A stretch of DNA of 64,000 nt. Origin: Chrysomallon squamiferum. Lineage: Eukaryota > Mollusca > Gastropoda > Neomphalida > Peltospiridae. The notes beneath the pieces were generated by a model. The model saw only the letters and a program-made list of their open reading frames with translations, did no database searches and was not told the DNA's origin. A program made the translations under genes and the position numbers. Shown here piece by piece: positions 1 to 13,705 of this stretch (positions are counted from its first letter, which is position 1; each line of letters starts with the position of its first letter). The stretch is taken from assembly GCA_012295275.1 (NCBI GenBank), contig CM022672.1, positions 9,875,404 to 9,939,403 on the forward strand, read 5' to 3'.

Positions 1-1334
1 TGTAGCAAAATTCGTTTAACAAATAATCTCACACATAGACATACTTACTTACATAAATACATTCATATATATTATAAACATGTAGATAGTTACATATACA
101 CAGACATACATATAAACATACATACATATAGACATTCACACAAGCACAAGAACACACACATAAGTGAATAAATAATTTTGTAATACTACCAAAAATTTTT
201 TTGGTTTCCAGCAGGAATGCCTTTATATTATATTTTAGTTTATTATTTATTTTCTTGATAAATTGTAATCTTAAGATTAAAAAATTATTATCATTAATAC
301 AAACTTATATATCTATTCTATTATTTTAATTGCTATTTTAAATTTTTTATTTAAAAGCTAATGTTATTTATTTGTTTTTTTGTTTATTTATTTATATACT
401 TTCAATATACATATTTCTTTTTAATTCGAATGTTCATTTTATTTATTTATTTTGACCTTATAGAGATAACAGTTTTTAACTTTTAAATTTAAATTTTGTA
501 TTATTTATTAATTCTGTTTATTAATTCTATTTATTAATTTAATTATTTATAAAGTTCAGCTTTAAAATTACTTTCACAGTTATGATGCAAAATTCATGAT
601 AGACATATTTGTCAAAAAGTGGACTATTCTTACAAAGTAGCATCAATGGATGATCTAAATATGCCTTCCTATTAACAATACAATTTAAAACCAAATGTAC
701 ATACTGGTTGGTATGGAAGAAAAATATCAAAGGATACACCACTAAGGATAGATCCTGTAGCATGTAACACTGAATCCACCACTCTAACATGTATCAGTTT
801 CCAATAAACATCCACAACAACATTCTACTAGTCTAACACAATTTCGTGCATAATTTAAGCAATAGCATTAAAAGCCGTCATCCATATTCTCCGGGTTAGG
901 GAAGTTAATCACCAAAGAAAATAATAAAAATGAGTTGAGATTGCACTTGTCTTTGTTTTATTTACTGCTTGAAATACACTTTTAACAGCAAAAATCATTG
1001 CCATGGTCATAAGACTACTTTATTGTGATCATAAAATAACCATGTGTATGTGACCCTCATGCAAATAGGTGGCACAGAGAAAAACTAGCTGAAAACGAAA
1101 TGTGTTATAATTATGAAGCTCTTTTTCAATTTTCTTTATTTCTTCTCTTAATGGATGGACTAATGTTTAAAATGGTTGTTAAGAAAATAAAAATAAAATT
1201 GAGGTAGAAGGAATGATTAAACAGAAATGTGGATTGAAAAACTAAAGATGAAATTAAAATTACTGAAAATAAAGAAAACAGAGTTGAATACATTTTTTCT
1301 TTTTTTTTAAACACTTCACCCAGCAATTGACAGA

Positions 1335-1358
1335 ACACACACACACACACCAACACAT

Positions 1359-1395
<37 letters not shown>

Positions 1396-1420
1396 AACAC
1401 ATGCACACATACACACGCTC
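1335..1420. repeat. (CA)n microsatellite, interrupted
   Basis: Runs of CA dinucleotides interrupted twice by the same short spacer (CCAACACATG), so the tract itself is partly duplicated. Confidence 0.95.
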
Positions 1421-1529
1421 ACAACATATACAGGAACAACTAAACAAATATTTTTTATTTTATTTGTTCTGTGAGTAGCAGGACATTTTTAAAATGAATG
1501 GTGTCTTTTCTGTTAAAATAATAACTAGA

Positions 1530-1590
1530 AAATAATAATAATAATAATAATAATAATAATTAATAATAATAATAATAATAAAAAATTAAA

Positions 1591-1624
<34 letters not shown>

Positions 1625-1735
1625 AAAATGAATAAATAAAATAAAATAAAATAATAATAATGAATAATTAAATAAATAAATATATAAATAAATAATAAAA
1701 TGAATAAATAAAATAAAATAAAATAAAAAGTAAAA
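1530..1735. repeat. AAT / AAAT / AAAAT tract
   Basis: A compound tract passes from (AAT)n through (AAAT)n to (AAAAT)n. A segment containing TAATAAAATGAATAAATAAA occurs twice about 70 bp apart, a small internal duplication. Confidence 0.9.
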
Positions 1736-2159
1736 GTTTTATTCTAGGTCACAAAAAAAAAAAAAAAAATTAAAATTGAATCCGATAAAGAAAAAAAAAA
1801 TAACCAACAATAAAAACAGCATAAATGTTAACAGACTTAATTCCACAAGACAAGTAAAAGCGAAGTAAATCTTTTAAGTTGCATTTAATAAAGGTAACAA
1901 ACTGAAGCAGTGCTCTGCCAATAGGAACATGGCTCTGTGCATTATGTTCACAGCTTCACTGCACAAGCAAATCCACTTTTTCACATTGAGAAAATTCAAT
2001 ATGGTATTTTTTCACTCTTTTTTTTTTTTTTTTTTTTTTTTTGAATGATTCCAAACACTTTCTGCATTGTTGTGGCAATTTCTGAAATGAATCCTTTCAG
2101 GTTAATCTGAGTGTAATACAAAAATATTGTAAACTTTTTCAAAACGAATAATCAACTGA

Positions 2160-2240
2160 ATAAAGAAATAAGTAAATAAGTATGTAAATAAATAAATACA
2201 AATAAATAAATAAACAAATAAATAAATAAATAAACAATCA
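2160..2240. repeat. (AAAT)n tract
   Basis: Imperfect tetranucleotide repeat that opens a spurious low-complexity frame on the minus strand. Confidence 0.85.
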
Positions 2241-2504
2241 TAAATAGACCAACAAATAAATGAACGAAAAACAATAAAAATAATAAATACAAAAAATAGA
2301 AGAACAAACACTGAAAGTAAATAAAAAGCATACATAAATGTTAATTTTATTTAAGAGGTGAAAAAAGTATAGATTATTAAATTATTATACATTTTTGTAA
2401 GTGAATAAAAATATGAAGATATGTAAAAGTAACTAACTGAATAATAATTTTTTTTTTTTAATAATAATAGGACAATAAATCACTAGTTGAATGAAAAAAA
2501 AAAT

Positions 2505-4140
2505 ATGAATAAATGAATGGATGCAACAATATATGGATGGATGAATGTACAGATACAAGAATGGATAGTTGGACAAATTAACAGATATATGAATTAACGA
2601 ATGGCTTATATAATAAACATTTAATTAGGCTATTAGGCTCAAATGCAATAAATTATCAAATGGATACAAAATGGATGGATGGATGACAGATAGATAGAAG
2701 GATAATAGAATGAATGATTGAAGACAGCTAGATGAGTGAAAGAACAGTTGAAGACGAATGGAGGGATGGATGGATCTGAATTCTTGTACTAACGGAATTC
2801 ACTTAAACAATCATGTGATTTGCTTCAGTGATGGTAACAAATGACTTTTAGGACAGACGTATTTGACTGATGGTGTTCAGACTGATGGATGGAAGGACTG
2901 ACAGAAAACAATACACTGGTGGGTTGTTGCTAGTGGTAAAAGAAGATTATCAAGTCAGTGACTGGATAGCTAGGCAGCCAGGTGTGTAAACAGAGAAACA
3001 AAAGTGAGACAGAGTAGTTTACAAATACATTTGAAAAATGAATGGCAAGGAATGTGTGATGAAGTTTATATTTGTTAGCAATGCATTTTTATGTGTTCTG
3101 TGTATTTTGCTGTTTTATACATTAGTGTATATATGAGTTGTATGTGTAATACATGTGTATGTGTTAATTTGTATTGTGTCTGTTAAATGCTTTTGTGCAT
3201 CTGATATATGTATTTGAGTGTGTGTTTGTGAACAGTTATAATGTTAATACATTGTGGTATGTGCAAGTGCAAAGTTTCACACATCTTTTATTTTTATTAT
3301 TTCTATCAAGTGTGAAACAATAAGTAGTTTGAAATTTTATTCTCTCATTTCATCACAAGGGTGAAAACAGCAGGTACCCAAAGGCCAAAGGTTTTGGTCC
3401 TAACTGTAAACAAAGCAACTACTTCTTCCAGTTTTCATGTACATGTGACAACCAGATGCAATAAAAACCTTTTCCCCAAGTAGTCAACAATTTTCCAATT
3501 TAGCAGAGACAGAAATCGTCAATCGAGAATCTCTCGACGCTCATCCTGTGAAAGTTCTAATTGCAATTTTTCATATCTCGTCTGGCCTAATTGTTAGCCT
3601 GCAGGGTCAGGTCCATCTTCCCTGCAACCCACTTTAAGTAAGTGCAGTTATTCCACTCAACTGCAAATTGTATCCCAGCTCGAGGGTAGCGGGATGAATG
3701 AAGGTATATACTGTTGTTGAGAAAGAAGATGCATGTCTAACTAACATTATTGGATTGTCCTGATACAAATTAAAATGAAGACGGCAAGTCTGTCTGTGTT
3801 ACACAGGTCATCATCAATGTATCATTATGTTTCGGGGCCTTAGGTTAGGTTATGGAAAGATGGGTGGACAGTTGGATAGGTGATGATTATATAGGTGGAT
3901 CAGTGGATAGATGAGGAAATCAGTAAGTGTATGGACAGATCCAGATGGATGGATGGATGGATGGCTAGATAGCCAAAGAATGGATTTATAGAGAGATGGG
4001 AGGATGGAAGGATGAATGGATGAACAGAAGAAAGAAAAGATGGATGTATTATACCACCGTATAAACAGATAAATGGTTTGGTAAATGGATGAGTCACTGG
4101 ATGTATAAATATACTGATAACTGGGTGGATGGTTGGATGA
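2505..4140. repeat. scattered (GGAT)n-type repeats
   Basis: Two patches, about 2505-2790 and 3850-4140, are dominated by ATGG/GGAT tetranucleotides with substitutions. The DNA between them is unique and AT-rich. No coding potential beyond repeat-driven frames. Confidence 0.7.
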
Positions 4141-4150
4141 ACAAGATGAC

Positions 4151-4156
<6 letters not shown>

Positions 4157-4193
<37 letters not shown>
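4157..4193. repeat. poly(A) tract of 37
   Basis: Uninterrupted adenine run following the GGAT-rich patch. It could be the tail of a retroposed element, but nothing recognisable precedes it. Confidence 0.9.
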
Positions 4194-4196
<3 letters not shown>

Positions 4197-4805
4197 GTTC
4201 CTAAAATATATTATACATCAAATCAGCCATGGATCAACCTTTTATCTTAACAAACACACTTAGAATTTGTTTAGAATTTATCTTCAGTTCAGTAAATAAC
4301 AGAGAGAGATACAAATTAGTTATTATGACATTAACCTGGACACTAAGAAACAGGGAAGTTGCATGTTTTCTAGTATCTTCGATCATCATTCAAAACAAAC
4401 CAATGCAATAACAGTAAAGCCCGATTACTGCCAAATTATGATGTCACATTCACAACTTCAATTTATATTGATTTCTGTTTAATGCTGGGAACAATACAAT
4501 GAATCCACTGATGGAAGAGTCTGTAGAATAAAAACAGTCATGCAATCTGGCCTGATGGTTGTGTGGTATCTCAGAGACTAACAGCATTATGTTGTCTGTA
4601 ATGTTGATTGTACAAATTGTGTTAGTTGTTATGGTTTGTGTTTGTTGTTCAGTGTAGAAGTGATTGAGTTTATCTGTGGCATGTATATTTTATTGATGAG
4701 ATGATTAATTAAAAAAGATGTAAATGTTTAAGCTATTTTTTGCATCATATAAATATTACATTTCTTCTGAATTTAGCTCAGCATCATTTGAATTATTTTT
4801 TAGTA

Positions 4806-4990
4806 ACAGTATGAGTACTTCTAGTAGTAGAAGTAGTAGTAGAAGTAGTAGTAGTAGTTGTTGTTGTTGTAATATTAGCATAGCAGTGGTGGTATTGGAG
4901 GTGATAATGGTACTGATAATGATAATGGTAGTGTAGTAGTAGTAGTAGCAGCAGCAGCAGTTGTTGTTGTTGTTGTAATAATGGTAATAA
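4806..4990. repeat. AGT / GTT triplet repeats
   Basis: Trinucleotide runs (AGT, TTG, AAT, GGT) with interruptions. Several overlapping serine-, leucine- or threonine-rich frames arise from this tract and are not genes. Confidence 0.85.
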
Positions 4991-6039
4991 CAATATTTTT
5001 CCTAAAACTGTAAGAACAAAACAAACAAAAAATTACAACAAAAAAGAAAATTGTATTGATAATCTGACATATTTCCATTTAATTTGGGAGTTTTGAGATT
5101 AAAATGTGTCACTGTGTATGTGTCAGTGTTTGGGTGAATGTAAGCAAGAATATATTTATGATTCTTATGAAATTCTGAATTAGAATAAAGTAATTAAAAA
5201 GGAACAGATTTCTTAAAGGAAGGACATTAATTAATAAATAAACATTACCTGCTACTTAAATATAAACTGAACACCAAAACAAAAGTCTCCTAATATGTTT
5301 TTATCACAAATCTTGAATCTAAACATGTACGATAAACTATGAAGCTTTTCAAATTTGAATGCATTTCCACATTTTATATGAACATCAAAGAGAAAAACAT
5401 ATCAAACTTAGGCAACAGTTTCTTAAGACTGGGACATTAGACTTATCAGCTTTTCCAGGACAGTTGGCTTTCCGTGCAGGACAAGTAGATAATCCTGACT
5501 GCTTGTCTAAAGATCATGTAATTATATGAAGGTGGGAAGGTTTTTTGGGACAAGTATATTGTACTGGGTCAAGTGTGGATTCATGGGGTTCATTCTGTTT
5601 GTCTGCATGTGTGTCTCTGTGTGTGTCTGTTTGTGTATGTGTGTGTAAGTGCACATGCATGCCCACTGCCAATCATATACCAGAAATGTGGTTGATCAAA
5701 TGTTCGAAACACCCTATTAGACTGAGGATATCATTACTGAGAAAAGATTTACTCAGTTTGTCTAGATTATTTTAATACTGGAATTAACAAATGACATGAT
5801 AAAATATTAGTCACCATGGATCCTCAGAAACTGTTACTTTAATTATACTTTATTATTAACAAAGACTTATCTCAATAAAATTTAGTTTACAAATAATATG
5901 TAACATACAAAATGTATTTATGTAATTTTTTTTTTTTTTTACACAAAAATTATTTACACAATTTGTTTCAGTTATACTTCATTATTAAACAATACTAGCC
6001 TCTGGTAAAATGTTTCTAAAACAACACAGAATATTCTAT

Positions 6040-6850
6040 ATATACTATAGGTAAAAACAAATCTGCAATATACTGTATATGTTTAATGTGTTCACATGAA
6101 AAAATGTACATGATAGCATTCAAACAAGACAGACAAAAAAAAAAAAAGCTCAGTCAATCATTATAGACTACCTATTAAATATCAGATGCTGTAAAAACAA
6201 TTGGTTTGGGTGGAGTTATGTAGTGAAGACATATATATGTTTTATGTAATGTTTCCACACAAAAGAAGGCACATTATAATATTCACACAAAATGGTGAAC
6301 AAAAGTTTTCTAAGTTAATCATTATAGACAACCACTGGAATACAAGATGATGCGAAAAAAACTGGTTTGAATAGAGAAAACATATATTATTATATATGTC
6401 TTTTTAAAAAAGAAAAAACAGAAAAGCATCTTCCTAATTCAATGAAGATAGGACACAGTTAAACTGCTGTAGAAATATTAGGAATTAAGAAAGCAACAGG
6501 TTTGGATTTTGAATTCTATTGAAAAAAAACGGCAGGAACTTAGCTGTCAACCCAATATAATGAAGACAAATATTGCAATATATGTTTAAAAGAAATAAAA
6601 AAATACAACCCCAAATCAAGTCCATAATGTCAGTGAACAGGGGAAATGGTTAAACTGCTGTAGAAATATTGTAAGATATGAAAGCAACTGGTTTAGATTT
6701 TGGAATCCTATAGTGAAGACATATATTATATGTTGAAAAAACAACAACACAACAACAACCGTAAGTCATTTAACATTTTGTTGGAATACTGAATGATGTA
6801 AAAGCAATTGGCTTCAATGGAATGCCATAGTGAGGACATAAACAAGATCT
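6040..6850. repeat. long-period degenerate tandem array
   Basis: About five diverged units of roughly 110-190 bp. Each carries a recognisable block, a variant of GATGTAAAAGCAATTGGTTT, then a variant of TAGTGAAGACATATATT. Blocks are visible near 6188, 6349, 6480, 6675 and 6790. Units differ by many substitutions and indels, so the array is old. Confidence 0.7.
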
Positions 6851-7079
6851 GTAAACTAGACAGTGACATGCAGGGTCAGATCTTCCTGTCCAGGCAACAT
6901 TTATACGTCTGCACAATTAAGATTTGAATGAGACAGCATTATTCAGTGAGCTGGAAATAAAAATTATCGTTGGTGAGATAGCCATAAACACACAAATGGA
7001 GGGGTCTAATGAAGGGTGTAAGTAGATAACCATGGCCAAACCAGCCATAAAGAACTAAATATAACCATGTAACATGAGA

Positions 7080-7560
7080 TCAATTGTGTTTTAGTTCATT
7101 GTTCAGTATCGGTGAAAACTAATGAATAAAAACACAGATTAAACAAAAGAGAAAGATAAAAAAGGCTTTTATTTTTCATGAACTGGATTAGAAAAGCAAA
7201 AATAAGCCAGCATTTTTTATTTTTTTTTAAATTTGAAAAACAGAATAGAAAAAAAAAGAAGGTATTCTAGTTCAGTGTGCAGTATTCGTGAAAGGTGACA
7301 AATTAAACAGATTAAACAAAAGAGAATTATGTGAATTAAATAATATATAAATGAAATTAATGGGGTTTTATATAATATTAAACTCATTTGAAATAAAGAC
7401 AAGAAAAAACTTTTTTTTTGTCCTTGTAATATTAATGAAAAGTTGTTAATAAATATACAGATTAAACAAAGGAATATTTTTATTTCTGTGAATTAAATAA
7501 ATAACAAATACTGATATAAGAAGAATGCAGATTATAAAAGAGAAAAGTAAAACGAATATG
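7080..7560. repeat. degenerate tandem array, about 170 bp unit
   Basis: Three to four diverged units share the block CAGATTAAACAAAAGAGAA, at about 7134, 7310, 7459 and 7530, with similar flanks (GTTCAG..GTATC/TTCGTGAAA). No coding content. Confidence 0.65.
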
Positions 7561-8149
7561 TAATATAATAAATACTAAGCTGAGCTGAAATTATAAATTC
7601 AGACAAGAACAACGTATACTGATTATATTGTGTTCTACTGAACAACATCTGAAGATTTTAATAAAATTATTTCAGTTGGTTAAAAAAGTTGGCAAAATTC
7701 TTTTAAAGCTACATACTCTATTTTACTCTATTTTACAAACATTTATATTACTAACAAAAAATAAAAAGATGCTAATTTTGTTTTTTAATTTGTAATTATC
7801 CAGTTTTTCGGAAGCAGATCATGATTAGTTGTTTTTTTTAATTATGAATACTAAAATGTAAGAACTTTTTTTTTTTTAGATGTTTGCCTATAACCAACAG
7901 CAAAAAAGAAAAATGCAGTAACAAAAATAAAAAGATTAAAAATATTCTGTCAGTGTTGTATTATGACAGCAAAATGAAAGATAATCTCCAGTTATTATTA
8001 TTTTTTCTTAAATTTATTTTTATACCCGCAGGTGAAAAATGAAATGTACAGTAAGAGCAGAAAATACCAGCAAGACAAAATAATGTTGTCAGCCATTTTC
8101 ATATTTTAAACTGAATCTATGTTAGTAAATAAAATATTTGTGATGTAAT

Positions 8150-8880
8150 TAACCTACATAATAACAAGTAATAGTGGTAGTAGTAGTGGTAGTAGCAGCA
8201 GTAGAAAATAAATAATAATAATCACAATTATGATGGTGATGATGATAATGATGATCTTGTTGATGATGATAATAATCTGCTGATAATGATTATGATGATG
8301 ATAAATAAATGAAAATAAAAAATTACAACAATAATAGTAATCACAACTTATAATTACAACACACAACAATCATAATTACTGAGAAATAGAGAAACGACAA
8401 CAAAAACCAATAAAAAAAAAAAAATAAAAAAAAAATAAAAGAACAATAACTGTAATAAACAATAGCAAAAATAATATCAGCAGTCACAATAATTCCACAG
8501 AAATAAGTGGAAAAATAGTACTAACATAAGTAATACTAATAACAATAATAAATGCACAGAAATATGGAAAAAAACATCAACGATAAAAACAAGCAACATC
8601 TCTATAATAATAATGCTGTAACAGTAACAGAAACAACAGTAATTACAACAGTAATTACAACAACATCAACAACAATAATAGCCACAACAAATAACATAAA
8701 CAGTAATAATAATTTGGAAAAAGTCAATGATAGTAATAACAAACAAACAAAAAATAAAAAATAAAAAATAAGAAAAAACAACAGCAGCAGTAACAACAAT
8801 AATTAACAGAAACACATAAAACACCGACAACAACCACAAACAACAACAACAACTACAAAATAAAAACAACAGTAAATCAA
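8150..8880. repeat. triplet-rich low-complexity region
   Basis: Mixed GTA, GAT, AAT, CAA and ACA trinucleotides, heavily interrupted. All open frames in the interval are composition artefacts. Confidence 0.8.
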
Positions 8881-9259
8881 GCAATGCTAAAAGCCAAACT
8901 AAGTAACTTATACAAAGTTATCAGAAGAATTAGTTTAGTAAAGTCCGAACACTATCTGCCAGACTTAGTGTAAATGTGACAAGTTAAGTAGCAAAGAATG
9001 TGAAGATTTATTCCACTTTGTTAAACGATCCTTGCAATATCTTGTCAGTCATAACAAACCAACAGCAGAATGTTCACAAAGCTTGCTCGGGTTTGAGGAG
9101 GAAAGTTTAAACAAGGTAATACTGCAAGCAGGCTGTTGAGAAGTAGTGTGTTTTTTATTTACACAACTCAGACATCAAGATTGTTTGGTTTTTAAAAAAA
9201 AAAAAAAAAGTGTTAAATTATTCTTAATGTACTTGTTTTAATTATATATTTTAATCTGG

Positions 9260-9690
9260 CTGCAAGACATCAGATGTGTGGTTTATATGATACCAAACGT
9301 GTAGGTAGCTATGTGGCTTAAAATGTACGGGTTATATGACATAAAACATATAGTTACATGGCATCAAATCTACTGTTATATAGCATAAAAAAGATGGTTA
9401 TGTGACATCAAATATGTTGTTATATGGTATCAAATATAAAAATATTTTGGCATCAAATGTGTGGTTATAAAACACATAATTATGATTATATGCAATCAAA
9501 CATACTATTATATAGCATTAATGTAGAATTATATGGCATCAAAAGTGTGGTTATATGGCATAAAATGTACAATTATATGGCATCAAACATACAATTATTT
9601 GGGATGAAGTGTGTGGTTATGATCCATCAATTATGGTTTCATGGCATCAAATGTATGGTTAAACGGTATAAACAATTTGGTTAATGCCCA
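9260..9690. repeat. about 20-24 bp minisatellite
   Basis: About 18-20 degenerate copies of a unit close to GGTTATATGGCATCAAATGT. Unit length drifts and substitutions are frequent. There is no unique spacer between copies, so this is a minisatellite, not a CRISPR array. Confidence 0.85.
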
Positions 9691-10919
9691 CAAAACACAG
9701 GTTACACTTTCTGAATTAGCAAAAAGGTTACTTTCTTTTAAAGAATCTTCTCACAGATAAGAAATAATATACAGCACAGATGAATGAAGGAGTCCATATT
9801 GAAGCTGGAATAACATTAAAAAGTGTATTCTCAGCTTTAAGATTGAAGATTTATTCTTGGTATGAGCACTGGTTGCTGCTACTGAACATATTTGGAATGT
9901 GCTGAAATTGTTAATAAAAAATATCAAGCTTTTTTCCCTCAACACATGTTCATTTGTAGCCCATTGCTGTCCCTGTTAATGTTGTTGTTGAAAAACTTGC
10001 TGTCAGAAATGACTGGTAAGAATTCATGAAATATGGCAGCATTATGAAACTGCTCAACAATATCATTGTTTCTAGTGCAACTGAAATAAAACATGTTTTT
10101 CTCAGGATGTTTATTATTATTTTTGTTAAATTACAAGTCTGCTAACAATTTATCTGGTTATTAGATAGTGTAACAAACCTGAAATGGTTCTGTTGGGTTT
10201 TTATTAATGTTTGTTTATATATTTTTATTTCTGACCAAAAAATAGAAGTCCTTCTATCTGAAGCAAACAATAATATAGAAATAAAAAGATATTAAATCTT
10301 AAAAAACAATATTTTAAAAATGTTATATATTTGATGATTATTAAAAATACACTGTTCTGTCATTAGATGCATCTCTAATTTTTTCTCTTTTCTTTTACTA
10401 ACAATATTATTAGTAATACTAGTAATTATAAAGCAGCAGAAGATATCAGCTGTAGTGCTAGTACTACATATATTTGTAATGGACTTTTTATTTTTACTGA
10501 ATACAAACTGCTCCATTATTGGTTTTATTAAATCTTTTTCTTTTATCTTACTGAGTGTTACAAATGGATACTCTGATTTATCCATGGAATTCAAAATAAG
10601 GGGTGTGCAGAAAATGCTTCTCCCTGGTAAAGAAAGGTTAGTAATAAGCTATGATAGGAAATGGGAAATTGTACCAGCATGGTGCAAATTTAATCTGAGT
10701 GTAAAAGTAACCAGTTGGGAAATCAGTGGTTAAAAATGTTACAAAATGTTAGGTAAGTGGAAGTAGGAGATTGTCTATTTAAATATAAATTGGCTTATTA
10801 TGGTTGTTTTTTGTTCTTGTTTTTTTTAGGGGGAGGGTTATGTTTTTTTTTTTACATTTTAGATTTTAGAATTGTTTTTATATGTTTATTAAATAAAATT
10901 AGCTTATTAATAACAGATG

Positions 10920-11290
10920 AATGACTATGAATGTTAAATGATGAATAAAATGAATAAATAAATGAATTAATTAATTAATAAGTGAATGGATCAGTGAATC
11001 AATGAACAAAATGAGTGAATGAGTTGATGAATGAATGAACAAATAAATGAGTGAATGAATGGATTACTAAATTTAGACAACTGAATGAAGAGATGAATTA
11101 CTGAATCAAACAAGCAATAAATGGATGAGTTAGTTAATGAATAAATGAAAGAATAAATGACTGAATAAATGAATAAAGAAGTGAATAAGTGAATGAATGA
11201 ACCATGAATAAATGTATGAATGAAGCTATGAACCAAGAATGAAAGTAGGAATGAATGAAGGAAAGTAGACAACATGCAGACATATTTTAT
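10920..11290. repeat. (AATG)n-rich degenerate repeat
   Basis: AATGAATG / AATGAGTG tetramers with many interruptions. The multiple-of-four structure opens a 100-codon isoleucine/serine/histidine frame on the minus strand that is not a gene. Confidence 0.8.
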
Positions 11291-12320
11291 CAATAAAATG
11301 TTATCATGGTGTAAAACATATGGCTGTTAGTAATGATGATATTAGAAAGTGAAACTGTTGCCATCTAACACCATATGTTACTGGCAAGATCATTTTAATA
11401 TGCATCTTCCACAAACAGGAAAGTACTTATCATGATTTGATAAAGCTGCTGTGCAGTGCTGGTTATAATCAAAAGCACAACATTAATAACACAAACAGTA
11501 ATAAATATAATAACAGTAATAACAGTAACATTTTTTGATTTATTATTTATATTATTCAAATTATTCATATTATTATTATTTATAATAATGGACATAAACA
11601 ATACAATAGTCAAGTCAAAATAAAAAGTATGATAACGGAGCTAACAATTAAAACAAATAAATTAATAACTTAAATTTTGTTTCTTATTGTCCTTTTTCAC
11701 TAAACACTACAACGATAAACAGTATAATAATTAAGTTAATGTAAACTGTACAATAATTACATTAACATACACAGTGTAATAATTAAATTAAATTAAACAG
11801 CATAATAACACAAACAGCCAAAAAACCCAGTTAATTTAAATATTTCTTTTCCTTCTATCTTCCCCCTGACCACCTTTACCAAACATAATTAAATATTTTG
11901 TATCACGTTCTCTAACTGCTGGCACCAGAGAAAGTCAATACGAGACTATTTATCAGTGTAATGATAATAAGTAACAGTAAATGACTGTTTGAAGTAACAT
12001 GTGTACCAAGATCAATGCAGCAGCTGGACACATCAGCTTTATCAACTCCACTGGTAAATTGTCAGTGGTGAATGGAGACCACTACACACTTCTAAGTGTT
12101 GTGACATAAGTAACATCTAATAGCCTCATTTTTCACACCGGTTTGAAAGCATGCTGTCAGATTATTAAAGATTTGCTGTGGAAACAGATTCTGTGGGTAA
12201 ACACATATGTAGATACGTACATGCATACATAGATATACACAAACATGCATACACCTAATCATACATACATACATACAAACGCACACATACACACATACTC
12301 ATACCAGCACATACACTTTT

Positions 12321-12430
12321 GAAGAAAACCAATATCTATATTATCCATAAAACACAGATAAAAGAAAACTAATATCTGTATTATCACACAAACACAGATA
12401 AAAGAAAACCAATATCTGTATTATCACATT
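12321..12430. repeat. 40 bp tandem repeat, about 2.7 copies
   Basis: Units begin at 12321, 12361 and 12401, each with a form of AAAGAAAACCAATATCTGTA followed by TTATC and AACACAGATA. Spacing is exactly 40 bp. Confidence 0.85.
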
Positions 12431-13015
12431 CTGCCCAAGAATATATCAATGAACTAATATTTCTTTAATTATTTCTTTTTTCTTCTGTCCATGAATTATA
12501 CATCTATAACTTCTTTATGATTCCCAAATTGACAGCATACATAAAAACATCTAATATGTATTAGACTGGCTCCTGTTTCATTATTATAGCTAAATTAAAC
12601 TGCAGTTCTGTACACAATGGGGAATTAATTTGCTTGAAATTTAATTAAGTGAAAGATGGAATAAACAAGTAAAAATAATATTAAGAAAAGGCAGGAGAAA
12701 TGTTAACATATTTTTTAATAATAAGAGAGGTCTTTGTAAGCATTTAATAAACATATAAAAAAAAAACATACAAATTATTAGCATCTAACCATTACTATAT
12801 CCACTTCTACATTTACTATTACTACAACTACTACAGCAAAAACAGCAGCTTCTATGACTAGTATGTAAGAAAGAATAGATTAAAAATATGTTGTAGACAC
12901 TATTAAATAAAAAAAATGATTCTTTCTTCAATAAATTGGTAAATCAATGTTTATAATTATCATTACCTAATAAGTTGTTATTTTGCAATTTTACAAACAA
13001 AAATAATCTGTTTCA

Positions 13016-13195
13016 CTGAACCATCAAACATATGACAGTTTAAATCAAACAAAAACCATGATAGTTTAAATAAACCTAAAACCATAAAGGTTTAAGATAA
13101 TCCAGTAACCAGATATAGTTTAAGTTAACGAAATAAGGAATAGTTTAATTTAACCCAATAACCAGTTAAAATTAACCAAATAACCAGTGATAATG
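13016..13195. repeat. about 30 bp degenerate repeat
   Basis: Diverged copies of a unit containing AACCAGATATAGTTTAAGTT. Copies are only loosely similar. Confidence 0.6.
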
Positions 13196-13339
13196 GGGTT
13201 TTTTTCTTCTGTTTTTGTTACTGTAGTAAGATTCAAATTTAATTTCATATGAGTTGATGTTTTAAAGTCCTTGCTTGAATTATTATATTTAAAAACTTGA
13301 ATACATATTCATCTATGTGGATCAAAGAAAGTGTAGTAT

Positions 13340-13705
13340 ATCAGTGTAGTATTAAAGTGTACTGTCAAGTAGCTGAGTACAGCATGTAAGTGTAGTATCA
13401 AAGTATACTATCAAAGTGAAGTAGCTAAGTGCACTATATAAGTATAGTATCAAAGTGAAGTAGCTAAGTGCAGTATATAAGTATAGTATCAAAGTGGGGT
13501 AGCTAAGTGCACTATATAAGTATAGTATCAAAGTGGGGTAGCTAAGTGCAGTATATAAGTATAGTATCAAAGTGAAGTAGCTAAGTGCACTATATAAGTA
13601 TAGTATCAAAGTGAAGTAGCTAAGTGCACTATATAAGTATAGTATCAAAGTGAAGTAGCTAAGTGCAGTACATAAGTGTAGTATCAAAGTATACCATCAA
13701 AGTGT
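13340..13705. repeat. 39 bp tandem repeat array
   Basis: About nine copies of a 39 bp unit containing GTAGCTAAGTGCACTATATA and AGTATAGTATCAAAGTG. Central copies are nearly identical and edge copies are diverged. Because 39 is a multiple of three, one minus-strand frame stays open for 111 codons and reads as a 13-residue repeat. No start context or domain supports translation. Confidence 0.9.

Larger units (their letters stand above)
1..5990. other. intergenic, no gene recognised
   Basis: No reading frame here resembles a known protein. The longest open stretches (for example 539-790 on the minus strand) have no recognisable domain, and others read through CA, AAAT, GGAT or AGT repeats. The DNA is AT-rich with patches of simple repeat listed separately. 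A moderately complex patch at about 3340-3730 contains a tRNA-like stretch near 3590 but no coding exon that I can support. Confidence 0.6.

Noticed and set aside
539-790. 83-residue minus-strand frame
   Set aside because: No recognisable domain, and isolated in repeat-rich DNA; treated as chance.
9260-9690. CRISPR-like array
   Set aside because: Copies are contiguous and degenerate with no unique spacers, and the genome is plainly eukaryotic.
10455-10733. 92-residue plus-strand frame
   Set aside because: Not low complexity, but matches no family I recognise, has no splice or neighbour support, and is of a length expected by chance over 64 kb.
13352-13687. 111-residue minus-strand protein with 13-residue repeat
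   Set aside because: Produced by a 39 bp tandem repeat whose length is a multiple of three; no independent evidence of coding.
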